64,000 bases of DNA from Canna indica (GCA_034359265.1 CP136891.1:56684501-56748500), one strand, 5' to 3'. Counted from the stretch's first letter, positions 10,052 to 23,041 are shown. A program made the numbers and translations. The notes: a model not told the origin generated them from the letters alone.

Positions 10052-10195
10052 TGTTGCAGTTTTGTAGGCTTTTAAGTCATTGGTATAGGATAGCTTATGC
10101 TATACTTCACATACACCATATCTTGTATCACACACACACACATATATATATTCTTGATGAATAAATAGAGATAACTTTTTGGCTCAATATCAACA
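10052..10195 (+). repeat. 3' LTR of the Copia element
   Basis: It begins TGTTGCAG and ends ATCAACA, matching the left LTR apart from substitutions and a CA-repeat expansion near 10130. The preceding TTCAAGGGGAG is a plausible polypurine tract. Confidence 0.85.
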
Positions 10196-10847
10196 CATAC
10201 TAATTATTTTATATTATTATCATTCATGATAGGCAGAGAAGCATATAAATGATCTATTACAATATAATTATGTTACTTCATCGCACTGCACGAGTTGGTA
10301 CTTAGGGAAATAGAAACAAAACCTTAATGATATTTACATTAGCATAATGAACCATAAATCAAAACTTGTCGCAAGTGATGTATATGACATACAGAATTAT
10401 GGAACCAAGTCCTAATAAAAACTTCATTTGTTTTGCTTTCTTGATCATAAAATTTCACAATGAAGCATGCTTCATTATAGCACATTATGTTATGTTAGCA
10501 TAACACTTCAGAGAACTACCTTAAGAGTTTTTTCTTAAAAATCTAAAGCAGCATTGTGCTAGATCTTGTTAGTCACTAGTTAACAAGCTGGTGATATAAA
10601 ATCCTTGCAGAGTCATTTCATACAGTTTGAGCACGTAAATTGAACTTGTGAATGACACAGAAAGGGTAGAACTATAACATGACCGGTTCTTCTATTTACC
10701 ATGACATTTAGTTCTATATATGCAATTCAAATGCACAACAAAACTTCACCCCACCTGGCCCTACTCAATATTTTACATGGACAAAAACTAAATAAGATCT
10801 GCTAGTTGAAGATATGCAAGCAATTTGCCGAAAGAAGATCTGCTTAC
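10196..10847. other. Non-coding sequence between Copia 3' LTR and SUVR exon 8
   Basis: AT-rich, intron-like DNA downstream of the last recognised SUVR exon. I searched the minus strand for the missing WDYG/post-SET exon and found neither a matching motif nor a CxC post-SET signature. No other feature was seen. Confidence 0.4.
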
Positions 10848-13800
10848 CCATGTCAATTCTTCAAAAGGTTCCACTTTTCTCGTTGTAAAAAAAGCAAGCT
10901 ACAAATGAAGTTAAATAGAAAGGTATGAGTCAATAGATGAAATAACTTGATGGTTTCTCTGGACAGAGAAGCCCATAACTTTTGGAGAAGAGATTTGCTG
11001 CATACATGGTAGTAATGATGATCTGGTGTCTCTACTTCAACTGGAATTTCAATCATATTGGCATCGGAGCACCTATTTGCATTAGAAGATTAAAAAGCAT
11101 AGTTAAAGAATGAAATCTGTTACAAGAAAAAAAAATATTAAGAAAAATGTAAAAAAGTGAACAAGAATCTTATGCAAATTAAGCCATGAAGCATATTATA
11201 AGTTTATAGCAAATTGTCAACTATATATAAAAATAAATAATAAAAACTCCAGCCACAAAAATTGCCATACACCTTGATGAAAGACAGCAAGAATGCTAGA
11301 CCACAAACTCTCAAACTAGCCATTATGCACTCGTCAATGTTTATAGGATTGGTCAAGATTCAACAAGAATTTCGTAGGTATTGTAATTAGAATATTAATG
11401 TAAAGACACGAGCCTGAGCAAAGTTTAAAAAGGAAAAGAATTACCTAACTAGAAGTTGGTCGTCCTAGAATATGATATTCTACATAAATAAAGTCAACAA
11501 CAGCTAATACATATATGGAAATAACCAGTAGGAAAAGGAATATTTTTGGTAACTTGAAAAGTTAAAACCAGATTCAGCAAGAAAAGAAATAAAATTCAAA
11601 ATCTAGCTGCAGTGCTATCACAGGTGTTGGGAATGTTGCTACTGCAAAGAAAAATAACAGAAAAAGTCACTGGGTGCCGAAGTGTGCCACTACGACAAGT
11701 TGTAACTAGTGGCAAATGTGCACAGCTCAACCTACATGCAGAAGGGGAATGAACTACTAGACTACAAATTAATTACTTAAGACACATTATGCCCAAATCA
11801 AAATAGAACACCATAATTGTGGCCCACAGAATGCACAATTATTTACATAGTAAGAGAGTTTCTTAGTGTCAACCTCAATGCTTATAGGATTATATCACAT
11901 AGTGATTGTCCACAGCATGCACTTTAGAAAAGGACTTACATTTAAAAGGTAAAGGGGTTTTTTTAGTTCAGTCTCGGTGCTTATAGGATATATTTAGATC
12001 AGATAAAATGGTGAGTTACATAACATAATCAGATTAGTAATTGTCACACTTAGAAATATGCATGATCAGTAGAAAATTTACAGAAGAAAAGGAGAGTGAA
12101 AGATTGAAAATGAAACCAGAAGTTGGAAGCTTATGTATAAAGACAAATGAGAAGTGCAACAGAAACTAACAGGCAGGTAACTGAGACTTCTTAACTTTTC
12201 TAATTAAACATGGTTTTCATTTGTAATGGGAGACTAAAATACATAAAGAGATCCAAATTGGATGGCTATGAAGTTGATTCTAAAGTAAGATGTTTGACAC
12301 ATTGATGTAAGTTTATTTTGCATATGAATCAAACAAATATGTGCCACCAAGAAGGTATCAACCACCAATTTAGTCAGTTTGCATGGAACCCCATGAACCA
12401 AGAAATTGAGCATTTGAGACATACAAGTTCTAATACTGTCCATCTAAAAAGCAACAAAGCACCAATTATCTACGAAGTTCCTGTGAGAATTGTTAGGAAC
12501 ATACCTATGGTTAATAAATCGTGCCACATTACCATAAAATGTTGCATCTAAACAAAGGGCTTCTTCATCTTTAAGTGATCCCTCTGCACCCCAATCAGCA
12601 TCAAGTAGCACAGGATAAGTATGCTTTGCATTCCCTGTTGTCTGCATTGTCCTATCATATAGCTCTGTGTTTGTCAGAATCTCCCCGACGTATTCACATA
12701 CGAAAGCACCTCTAGGCAACTTCTCAGACGTCCTGAGTCCCCATCCCTTTTCTTTAGAAGTAAGATATACCTGAAGAACACATGTCAAAAGCATGTAGCT
12801 GCAACTACAAAGCAAATTCATCTGAAGAATAGAAAAAAATAAGCTGGATTTCAAATTTGGCATGGTTGCATTTTTCAACCTAAAGATCTATTCTTGAAAA
12901 AATTAAAAGGAAGTCTAATCAAGATGAATGCCACAATGTAGCTTAGAGGAGAAAGAGCATGTCATGATAATTTCAATCAAACAAGCCTAACCTGCAAATT
13001 TCGAGTAATGCCTCGTTGTACCACACGGTTTCCACAGTGCATGCTGCAACCACACTTGCTCCAGCATTCTTTAATGAACTTCCGCAATAGGTGCCCTTTG
13101 CATGCCTCGGGAGGACCTTCACTCTTTGATCTCTCTAGAGGGCAATCTTCACAATGAAATTTATGATGTTTTTGTGGCTCGTGATACATTGAGATACATT
13201 CGTCCAGAAATTCTTTTCTTACCAAGCCATCTAAAGTATAGGCAAATTCACCTCCTGTTTCACGCGCACATGCACAAGGTAATGGTGCAGCCAAACAATC
13301 ATTGAAACAGTCAGCACAGCAATCCTCATCCCCAATCCTAGCAAGAGAAAAGTTAACAAATGCATTCTGGTATACGATGTTCCTAGGAATGTAGTTGAAA
13401 GATGGCGGGTACTTGTCACTAGTGATTTCATTTATCACTGGTATTTTCACTCGTTCTTCGCCTTTAGATATGTCAATGACATCATGAAGTGGTCTCAATT
13501 CACCTAGTGGATTTTGTGGTTGTTGAACCACAACCAAGCTAAGTGATTCAGACTTTGCAGATTCAGGAAGTTCAGTTTTTTCCATCTCCATGCTTCTCCC
13601 ATTTTGATCATTGCCACCAATATTATGAGCGCAAGAAGGATCAGATTTGTCCAAAGCCCTCGAATCATCATGTGTTGTCAAATGTAGGGAATTATTTGGA
13701 GGCATGACATCATAAACACCTGGCATAATAGGTTTCTTGAGTGAATCCAATGTTGGAATTATCTGCACAACATTTTCTTGTCTATCATCAGCGGTATCTG

Positions 13801-16573
13801 AACCTAGCTCCAGAAAACATTGGCACATCTCTTTCATGAGATTTGTAAGAGAAAAACTGGGTTGAAGAATCCTATATGATCTCAAACATCTGTCCTCTAC
13901 TAACTTGAAGACAGTCTCCAAGTTTGGCACATGGAAATCTGGTTGATCAGAGCTACAGCTAAATGAAAGTTTTACCTCGCCCAACTCAGAAGAAGCTACG
14001 TCAACATTAAAAGAAGATGACTCTTGAACAGATAAAATTTTAGATGTGGTCCCTTTCTGGCATTTGTCAACTGGGAGCCTTCCATTATCATTCTTAGTTT
14101 GCCCATCTCGACCCACACTTCCATTAACATCTTGTTGTAAAGTTGCAGAAGTATCCATAGAATGATGATGACTTGCTTGACTTTGAGGGTCTAAAAAGAG
14201 CAAAACAAACCAATTATTAACATACTTATCATGATCTACCAAATATGGCAAAATATATTAAACCTTAAAACCAGGACAATTGCATGACTTTGTAAAAAGG
14301 TGTTATAATTACTAAAGGCAAATTGTGTGTATATACCCTTCCAAACATATTGATTTTCACATTTACCTCATTAACTTTAGCTTAGCATGCATATCCTTTC
14401 AAATCTAAAAAATTTGCATGTATGCCATTAGAGTTAATCCCCATTACTTTTTAACATTGTGATGTAAATACAAAATGACATTGTTGACCCCCTTAAAAAC
14501 ATTGCAGATACATCCCTCTAAATTGATAATATTCATGATATATTTTTTTTGTTTGCAGTGAAAGAATAAGGAACTATAAACAAAAACAATCTAGGATTTG
14601 CCTGTTACAAACTTTTGCTACATACTTTTTGTTGCTCTTATTTTTATGCAGGGAAAGCTACGTATCAATGTAATATGAACATTAAAACAAAAAGAAACAT
14701 AAAAGCTAGTCATGATTAGGATAAGAATAATCTAGGTATCAAATAATTTTATGCTTAAATCATTCAGACCACCTATTGATAACCAAACTTTGATAGCAAT
14801 TTGAGCATTTAGCAGAAGATAATGGTAATGGCATTCATGCAAGATTTAAAGTTGCAAGTTTACATGGGCAATACTAAGTTTTGTAGTCACGAATAAGCAA
14901 TGGTAAATACGTGAAAATCCCATCAGTTAAGAGATACATGAAATGCATGCCAATAATAAGTACAGATACATGATTAAGATTACTTTTTTGAGTTAAAGAA
15001 AATTCAACTCTTTCGAGGGCTGATAAAAGAAAAATAGTCATAAAGCTTTTCATATCAACCAGCACAGTAATTAAATAGCTAATACCCCGAATTAGTTCTA
15101 TAAAACATAAGAGTCTATTGCTTTCAAGAAAGGATCATGCACGAAGCAACCAATCTTAAGATTTGGTTGCCAATAACGCAATAATGACAGCAGTATCAGT
15201 AAATACCAGTAAGAATTAGCCAATTTAATACGATAAAGAGAACAAAAGATCAGCATACCTATGTTTCCAGTAGATAGTGGCTGCAGAGGACTTATCATTC
15301 TAAGAGGAATTTCAGATATTGATGAGTCATAACTACATTGCTCCTCTGTAGGAGAGGCTGCATCAGAAGAACAGCTAACTGTGTCATGCTTTTGCAGATA
15401 ATCAGTGTCTGGTTCATCTTTTGGCTTTTTAAGAAGGATAGGATTGCCAATTTTCTCCTGCACCGGTTGTTTATCTTTTTGAGATATGACAAGCTTATTT
15501 GTCTTTGCTGGAACAGGACATACTTCATCTGCTTGGTCCAGAGTTCTTGTTTCTCTATTATACATATGAGCCAAAGCTTGTCCAGACTTTTGAGAGGTAT
15601 TACTAGTTTGAGGTAAAACGGCCTCAGGTACACTCTGTCCAGAGGATGGTTGTGGTGACAAGTTCCTGGGTGCTGGTTCTCCAAACAAAGGTTGAGGCAA
15701 CATAGATATGACTATTTTGCCTCTACGGTTCCTTGAGTAAACCAATCCTTCACTTTCTTGTTCATAATGGCTATCGGGCAACGCGTCATTTTCTAACTTA
15801 GGCTTTTTCAGTGAAGGTTCATTAGTGGCATCAAAGCCGACATTTGAAGGTGAAAGATGATGATGCTCTTTTCTAGCCCTCACTCTTGCCCTAAGAGGCT
15901 CAGGTTCATCAGTTACAACTTCTTTCCCCTTCCTTGAAATGTTCTGTTTCAATCAGTTAATAGTGAATGAGACTAAGAATCACTATAAATAATTAGAAGG
16001 AAGAAATTATGATATAATTCCCTTACATCATCGAGAATCTTCTTCTGTAAAGGTTCACCAGCAACATCATAGCTAGCCTGTGAAGATGCAAGATGTTGAT
16101 TCTCTTTCCTTGTCCTCGCTCTTGTTCTAAGAGGCTCAGGTTCATCAGTTACAACTTCCTTCCCCTTCCATGAAATATCCTGTTCCAATCAATTATAGAA
16201 ACTGAGACTACGAAGAAAACACTATGAAGAACTAGAAGAACTAAATTGTTGTGTAATTTTCATACATCATCGGATATCTTCTTCTGCTTCTCCTGAAAAC
16301 AACAAGATAACTGCAAAGTTAACTCCAAGCAAAATGGAAAGAAAACACTTTGCATATGATAGCAATGCATGAAAATGGTACCATTGCCTGAGACTCTTGC
16401 ATGTCTAGTATAGCATCAGCTAGGACTCTATAGTTCTCAGCTTCGATGTACTCCCAGTTATTATCATAAACCTTAAGAAGATTCTTCAGGACGGGTTTAG
16501 CCGTCTGCATGGGTATACCTATGGCCTTCATGGCATTCAATGCTGCCAGAGCTTTTGCCGGGATAGGTGCCAT
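10848..16573 (-). CDS. SUVR2: SUVR1/2/4-type SET-domain histone methyltransferase (3' end missing)
   Basis: Nuclear WIYLD-SET protein of the plant SUVR1/2/4 group. SUVR4 methylates H3K9; SUVR2 acts in RNA-directed silencing and is thought catalytically inactive. Coding exons on the minus strand: 16573-16382, 16292-16266, 16179-16027, 15943-15259, 14190-12992, 12770-12505, 11072-11006, 10898-10848. All have GT-AG borders and together form 880 codons in frame. Residues 1-64 are the WIYLD domain (MAPIPAKALAALNAMKAIGI at the start). A basic, variable linker follows. The SUVR block YPPSFNYIPRN leads into the pre-SET Cys cluster (DEDCCADCFNDC, about 638-752). SET begins at exon 6 (KGWGLRT, CEYVGE) and includes RFINHR joined to CSDAN across an intron. 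The WDYG catalytic Tyr and post-SET Cys are not in the window. SUVR2 is my best guess among paralogues, from length. Confidence 0.88.
15944..16265 (-). repeat. Tandem duplication of a SUVR exon plus intron
   Basis: Exon 3 (16027-16179; starts DISWKGKEVVTDEPEPLR) and the start of exon 4 (from 15943; NISRKGKEVVTDEPEPLR) are near copies. Their upstream introns (16180-16265 and 15944-16026) also align. Both have the TGTTCCAATCA or TGTTTCAATCA word beside the acceptor and CATCATCG at the donor side. The tiny exon 2 (EKQKKISDD) resembles the end of exon 3 (LQKKILDD). This is a direct duplication of an exon-intron unit of about 240 bp, which keeps the reading frame. Confidence 0.85.
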
Positions 16574-17100
16574 TCCTAAACCAATATCACCGATGACAAC
16601 TCCTGGAACCAAAAAAAAGTAAAAAGGTTCAAATGTTTGCCCAAAATCCAAAATCCTACAAAATAATGCGCGGAGAGAACTATGCAACCCCAAATGTACA
16701 AATAGTTGTCCAATAATTCAAAACCGTACAAAAAACTAAATAGAAACAAAACTAAATAGAAACGAAATTCTAGGTTTAAGCAAAAATACAGAAGGAAATG
16801 CAGTAACAAACGAGAAACAATATAAGAACAGAGATTATCGGGAAAGACCAAGGGTATCCAAGCGAATCGAGGAAACCCCACAAATTTTAGGGAATAAGCC
16901 CTTGCAAGCTGGTTCGGAGGATTGAGATGGGATGTTGACAAAGGAGGCGACCTGACGCTTTGGGATGATCGGAGCGTTATGATTCGCGAGATGCGAGCGG
17001 GGTCGCCATTCTTAGCTCCCGTACTCTGCTGCCTACTCTCCTTGTGCTTGTTTAGAGGGGAAGAAAAGAAAAGGATGATTTAGCGAGAACATTGGAGAGT
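16574..17100 (-). promoter_or_regulatory. 5' UTR, UTR intron and probable promoter of the SUVR-like gene
   Basis: A pyrimidine-rich acceptor (TTTTTTTTGGTTCCAG, minus strand) lies about 30 bases upstream of the ATG. The leader is therefore probably spliced, with an upstream non-coding exon near 16840-17050. That area is GC-richer and on the minus strand contains CTCC/TCTC-rich leader-like sequence. The donor of that intron and the transcription start cannot be fixed by eye. Confidence 0.45.
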
Positions 17101-17624
17101 GAGCGATTTTTTTGCTTTGGAGAAAAATGTAGGACTGCTCCACGAAATGGTGATGTTGTTAGTTGTATGAGAATTTTTGACAATATGGCATTAATGCATC
17201 AAACTAATAGAAAAACAATAATAACATAATAAATAAAAACATAATACACGTTTTCCGAAACTTTGTAGTGGCATAATACAAACTTTATTGGACAACATAA
17301 TACACGTTTGCCGTTCTCAAATGAAATGGAAGAAACATAAATTATATTTTTTTATTTAATTTGATATTCAATATAAGAATTAAACATAACTTAAATCCAG
17401 TAATATGGGTACCACTGTTGAATCTAATTAAGAGTAGAGTATCTATCGTTAAACTTACAATGAACATTAGCATTCTTAAATCACTCATTTCTATTTTTAA
17501 AATTCTTAAAAGAGGAAATGTTAGTATATTCATTAACTTTCCTATTTAAAAATAAAACCTCATTTTTTAAATTATTCATGAATTTATGTAATATATTTAA
17601 TTGAGATTTCTATTGGCATAAGAT
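17101..17624. other. AT-rich intergenic spacer
   Basis: Simple AT-rich DNA upstream of the SUVR-like gene. It has two similar strings ATAATACACGTTT (near 17240 and 17300). No coding sequence or complete element was recognised. Confidence 0.4.
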
Positions 17625-17902
17625 TTTCAACCTTGATCTTATTTTTTATTTTGATGATAATAAATTCGGAACTAATATTTTATTGAGACATGATTCTAGG
17701 TTCCAAGTCGAGTAGCGTGTGACGTCCGCGACCGAAAGATCCACGCGAAATCGAAAAAATTGGAAGAATATTGGTCGATATGCTCGGAAGTCGGAGAAGA
17801 CTTAGGTTTAGGTCTTTTGGCTTAGATATAATGTATTTGAGCAAGAATATTTCGGGTTTGAAGTAAAGTTGCGTGAAACGTCCGTGATTGGAAAATCGAC
17901 GT
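17625..17902 (+). repeat. LTR-B fragment (older copy)
   Basis: It begins GGCATAAGATTTTCAACCTTGATC and continues with TTTTGATGATAATAAATTCGGAACTAAT and a GCGTGTGACGTCC block, as in the other LTR-B copies. It ends where the next LTR-B copy starts at 17903. Confidence 0.65.
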
Positions 17903-19140
17903 TGTTGGCCTAAGATTTTCAACCTTGATCTTAATCTTAGTTTTGATGATAACAAATATGGAACTAATGATTTCACAAAAAACTATTTTCAGATTCCATA
18001 TCGGTTAGCGCACGACGTCCCCGATCGAGAAAATCAAAAAAATTGAAAAATTAAAAGGATGTTGGTCGATGCGCTCGGATTCGTCGGGAAGATAAAATTT
18101 TGGTTTAGGGTGTCTAGACTTCTTGTATTAATCCTCATTCTGATGCAAAGACCCCTAAAGAATCAAACCCGAAGTCTAAAACCGAACCAAAGAAAGAACC
18201 CGACTGAAACTGCATTCATAGCAGTTTTGGTCGTTGGTTCGACCGATGGTTCAATCGATCGAAGGCTGTCAAAAATATCTAGTAGCCATTCGGTCGATGG
18301 TTCGGTCGACCGACTGATCGACCAGCGGCCCCAACGGCTCAATTTTGAGCCATTGTGTTCGATGGTACCCGAGCTCCATTTGATGTTCTGCCTATTTAAA
18401 GGTCTTCTAAGCCTTCCTATGATGTTGTTGAATCTATTGAGACATCCCTTGAACCATCTAAGCTTTCATTGAGTCATTCTTTGCAAATACCTAGCCTTGA
18501 ACCTTCATTCTTGATCTTGCCTTTGAACCCTTAAAGATTCATCTTATCAAGGCATCAAGAAGAGCTAGATGATTCTTGTTGGAGCTAAGTATTAGTGTTT
18601 TGATTATTGCTCCATTTGTTATTGTGTTTTTGTGTTTATTTGTTTGCTTATTCAAGTGTGTAACCTAGGGTACTAGGTTGATTTATGTGTGGTGGTTGTT
18701 TTGATGTTGAGGCATAATTCCACCGGTGTAATCTAGGATTAGAGTGTCCTTAGAGAGAGTAAGGTGGAAAAGTGCTATCGGTAGGAAGGTGGAGACTTCC
18801 GAGTGTGGGAGTGTCTTTGTTGTGAGATCATAGACTTTTCGGTGAAAAGTCCACATTGTAAAGGAACTCTACATTTAGTGGATTATGTTGAAATCCTAAG
18901 CGGGGGTGCTTAGGTAGTTGAGTAGGCGGGTTGCCGAACAACTATAAATCCATGTGTTAGCACTGATCTTTATTTGTGTTTAATTGCCTTCTTTATTGCT
19001 TCAGCGTGTTATTTGAATTAGTAAATTGCCTAAGTAATCAAGAATTATTTAAAACGAGATTTAGGCTTAAGTTTTAGCTAACACACTATTCACCCCCCTC
19101 CCCCCCCCCCCCCCCTCTAGTGTAAGTCGTTCAACTTACA
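17903..19140 (+). repeat. LTR-B copy, probably a solo LTR
   Basis: It starts TGTTGGCCTAAGATTTTCAACC. It carries the GTCGAC/GATCGA palindrome cluster near 18235-18330. It has the GTGGTTG, AAGTGCTATCGG, AAGCGGGGGTGCTTAGG and ACACTATTCACC blocks shared with the LTRs at 33310 and 39157. It ends TCTAGTG...CA after a run of about 16 C. No PBS or internal region follows, so a solo LTR is likely. Matching 5-bp flanks were not seen. Confidence 0.7.
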
Positions 19141-19600
19141 AACGCGATATAGGAAAAATCGAAAGTACGTTGATCGACACTTGGAAATCAACGAAGACTT
19201 AGATTTTAGGTTTTGGGGTTTAGATCAAATATATTATACTCTAATAGTATATTGATGATGAAGAAACCACCAAAACCCGAAACCGACACCCAAAAACTCA
19301 GTTCATGAAATTCAGCATTTTGGGCTAATGTTCTGCCCTTGCCTCCATCGCCGATAGTCTCTTGTTGGCCTAAGATTTTTCAACATTGGTCTTAATCTCA
19401 TTTTTTATGATAACAAACTTGGAACTAATATTTGAACAAGAAATAATTTTAGGTTCCAAGTCGATTTGCGTGCGACATCCATGATCGGTAAAATTGGAAA
19501 TATAGGGTTATCATGAGTTGAAGTCCTTTGACCTAGTGTGATGTTGGTACCATAAGTGTAGGTTAGATGGTTAAACCTGAGCCTACAACCTTGCTCTGAT
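19141..19600. repeat. LTR-B-related debris with reversed primer-binding site
   Basis: Another LTR-B start (TGTTGGCCTAAGATTTTTCAAC) occurs at about 19364. GCTCTGATACCA near 19590-19601 is the reverse complement of a tRNA-Met PBS and belongs to the minus-strand LTR to its right. No gag or pol was seen. Confidence 0.55.
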
Positions 19601-20703
19601 ACCATATGTGAGTTAAATATCCACACTAGAGGGTGAGTGAATAGTATATTATGCCAATTATTATGCCTAATTTCGATTTTAACTAATTACTTAGGCAAAC
19701 ACAAGCAATTAGCTAGGTGCGGAAGCTAGTATATAAAGCAATAAAGAACAAACAAGCAATGCTAACACAAGTGAATTTATAGTGGTTCAGCAACCCGCCT
19801 ACTCCACTACCTAAGCACCCCGCTTAGGATTTGAAACTCAATCCACTAGATGCAGAGTTCCTTTACAATGAGGACTTTTACATCAGAAAGTCTCTGCCTT
19901 CTCCCTGAAGGCACTTTCCCACCTCACTCTCCTAGAGACATCTAATCCTAGATTACACATGTGGACTTTACACCAAGGCAAACCATCAATATCGAAGACC
20001 TAACAACCTAGATCTTAAACAAGTTTAAATGAGAATAAATATGAAACAAAACTAATTGGTGCTCTTGCTAGCCTCCTCCTAATCCTTCAAGGCGGCCTCA
20101 AGATGATGAATCTTTGAACCAAGGTAGGCTTGAAGACGAGTAGAAGGCTTAAGGATGATGAGATTGAGAAATAAGGTTTAGAACTCAAGGAGATTAGCTA
20201 AATCTTTCGAGGATGGACTCAATGAAGCATTGGAGATCAAGGAAGGCGGGTATCAGGAGTTTTTATAAAGATCTCAAAGGCATGGGATCAAAAAGAGTCG
20301 TTCAACGGATCAAAATAGATTGGTTAAGCATTTCGATCGATCTCTACTCGACCATTGATCGACCGAGGATCAGTCGAACATCGCGATAACCTGACTGATA
20401 ACTCATTTTTTATTTTTATTGATTTTTCTACTAGGTTTGGTTTTGGGTTTCGGTTGGGGTTTGTCTTTGGATAAATACATAAATATAAGTGTTTAGAGGC
20501 TTTAGAAGCTTTTTACATCAAAATCTAAACCTAGACCTAACTTCCGACTAGATCGCCTCCGAAGCCATCAACACTTGAATTTTTATGATTTTTCGACGAA
20601 CTTCACGTGCATATCGATCACCCAAACACTTAATAAACTCATCAAACTATGTTTGTTATCGTCAAAATCAAGATAGTGACCAAGGTTGAAAACCTTAGGC
20701 CAA
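19601..20703 (-). repeat. LTR-B copy, minus strand (5' LTR orientation)
   Basis: The reverse complement starts near 20703 with GGCCTAAGGTTTTCAACC. It runs through the GATCGA/GTCGA cluster near 20335-20390 and the CCTAAGCACCCCGCTTAGG block to CACTCACCCTCTAGTGTGG near 19625. It is followed by a reversed PBS. Its right neighbour is the Gypsy LTR at 20718. Confidence 0.7.
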
Positions 20704-20717
20704 TAAGGTGTAGGGGC

Positions 20718-23041
20718 GTCACGCCCCAACTCAGGGTGCGCGTGTCCGGCCAAGGTATGAGTCAGTACCCCGAAGCCTACCCTATGCACTGACTAACAAC
20801 TCACAAAAACATAAACATAACACATCAAGTAATGACCAAAACATACGATAACAACTTTTATTAAAAGTTCAAAATCAGTTTAATCACACCAAATTCTAAA
20901 ACACCATAAGTTTCAAATAAACATCCGAAAGTTTTTCCAAATAAACATTTCAAAGTTTTTAAAGAAATAAACCCAGTGCATACATCAGACTCTAATAGAC
21001 ACGACTACGACTAGTTACTGCCAGCTATGAGATCTGCACCCACGCCTGCTCTGCTGCGCGCCATGCCACCAAGCCGTACCTCACTGGTTGGGCACTACAA
21101 AACAACAATAAAGGAAAATCATGAGTTCACGAGGAACTCAGTGAGCAGTTCTTTTGAACCTCCACTTAAAGCCTCGACAATCACATATATAAGGAAGTTA
21201 TCAAATCACATTCCATAAACAATCAGTGTGCCCAAACGGATGAGTGGATGAACCGGCCTCTCAGGCCCATATCCATGATGCAAGCTCGGCCAATAATGGC
21301 CTAAAGTATATATGGAAGGTTCAGTCCTTCCTCTACTTAACTCGGTCGGTCGGCCTACTCAAACCAGCCCCTACAGGCTCCTATTTTAGAAACTTTTATA
21401 GTTCGGATCTGTTAACTAGGATGGCCACTAGTTTCAGTGATCCTTCGGGTTAGGGATAGCTAGTCCCAATCCCACTCGGGTCTACCGCCAGCATGGTCCA
21501 CTAACGAATCTCAAGACCCTCTGCCACTCGGGTCTAACACCTATCGGGCCCGCTGGTGCAATCTCAAGACTCTATAAATTGCTGAGTCGTGTGCTTGCTA
21601 TCCGGCTAGTGACACTTCTCAGTAGACCATCAACCATAACCCAAACCCAGGTTGCGCAAGTATGTTGTGTTTTGCTCCCCGGGCATTGCCCATATCCGAC
21701 CCCTTACCCTAGGGTCTCACTGTTTCCTTAAATGAAGCACCTAGTGAATGTATCTTGTATCTAAGTTAAATGATACCACTAGTCATCTAAACCATTCTTC
21801 CTAGAATGAGCGAACTCGCCGACTATGAAGGCACTAGGCTTACCATAGTCACATCACTTGCCAAATTAGTCATGTGTAACAACATCATGAAGAACCCGAA
21901 TTAAAGAGGATAATTTCACTAAATAACCAATAGAGAACATGCATTAAACATAGCAATAATTAGGCATAATATCTGAATTTAATAAACCTTTCCTTTGAAG
22001 CATATACCATAACCACCCTGCCCATATAAGCATTAGCAAGAACATTACCATATTCATGAGAATGCAGATTTTAAGATTTGCTATCAACTACTAGATGAAT
22101 AGGAATCATGTAATGAAATTTAACCTTAACACTAAACATGGAAGTAGGAAATAAAACGGACCCAACATGAGATACAACGCATCGATACAAACATTCCCCA
22201 CTTTCCACCCCTCTCTCATGTTCGGCCGACTCAAGCAAGGAAGTAACCTGCTCGGCCGAGTCCCCTAGCGGTGGTGAACAGGGCTATGGCAACAATACAA
22301 GCACAATCCGCGTTTTAAATCATATCGAACATAAGGCGATCCGCGAGTCGCTAGACGAGCGAGGAAATTTGGGGAAAATTTTGGCATGAACTTTCCCCTT
22401 TTTCCTCCACTTGGCCAGCCCTCAAAAACATGAAATAAATTCGATTGAGACATAAAATCGTAGGTATTCATATTGATTAAAGTTCTAGTACTAGAAGACG
22501 CATCGATCGACAAGAAAAACTTGAGAAAAAAGTCCAATTTCAAACAACTAGGGTCGGCTACCCACCTGCCCTCATAAGCACTCTAACCACTCACCTTGAT
22601 TAGATCCCGAGGAAGTCTCGATGAAGACGAGCTCCAATTTCCTCGAGAGTCAACGCAAACTCGGCGCCGACAAGATCTCCCCTCTCTCCCTTCTCCCTCT
22701 TGCTCGGGCTGTGTGCAGCTCCAAGATGAGCCGCACGGCACATGTATATTCCCTCATCCAATAATGACTCAAATGTCCCTCATACGACTTAACCTCTACT
22801 CGATTCGACTCAAGTCCGATTCGGGCTCCGATTCTATCCGCACTCAAGAGTCGAACTCGACCTTAATAAGACATCTTATGCATATAAGGAAATAACCATT
22901 GAGCTAATTTAAACTTCATATTTTCATGGGTCGAGTTATGCCTTCTACTCGAGGCGATTCCGTGGCTCGACCCGACTAACCCCCGATCCGGTGCATTGCA
23001 GCAAAATAGATTTTTATATTAGAAAATTTTCGGGACTTACA
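20718..23041 (-). repeat. 3' LTR of the Gypsy element
   Basis: About 2.3 kb. On the plus strand it starts CGTCACGCCCCAACTCAGGG and ends GGGACTTACA, so the sense LTR reads TGTAAGTCCC...GGGGCGTGAC, a common Gypsy pattern. Its first 960 bp match 27609-28568, including the shared words CAGTACCCCGAAGCCTACCC and GAAACTTTTATA. Confidence 0.82.

Larger units (their letters stand above)
432..10195 (+). mobile_element. Decayed Ty1/Copia LTR retrotransposon with nested insertions
   Basis: Two short, nearly identical LTRs (432-570 and 10052-10195) bracket the element. A methionine-tRNA type PBS follows the left LTR and an A/G-rich run precedes the right LTR. Between them, in Copia order, lie gag, protease, integrase, reverse transcriptase and RNase H, all broken by stops and frameshifts. 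Nested inside are a hAT MITE (1682-2226), a plastid ndhA fragment (about 4194-4474), a foldback element (4912-5338) and a Mutator-like element (6380-9471) that itself contains another foldback element. The 5-bp flanks (taagc and catac) do not match, so no target-site duplication is claimed. Confidence 0.88.

Noticed and set aside
432..10195. 5-bp target-site duplication for the outer Copia element
   Set aside because: Flanks taagc and catac do not match; duplication lost or one border rearranged.
10196..10847. Terminal SUVR exon with post-SET domain
   Set aside because: Searched the minus strand for WDYG, CxCG and typical endings; nothing fits after the donor at 10847.
19096..19116. Long C run as a possible regulatory G-quadruplex site
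   Set aside because: It is a homopolymer expansion of the short C run present in every LTR-A/B copy at this place (ACTATTCACCCCC); may also be a sequencing artefact.
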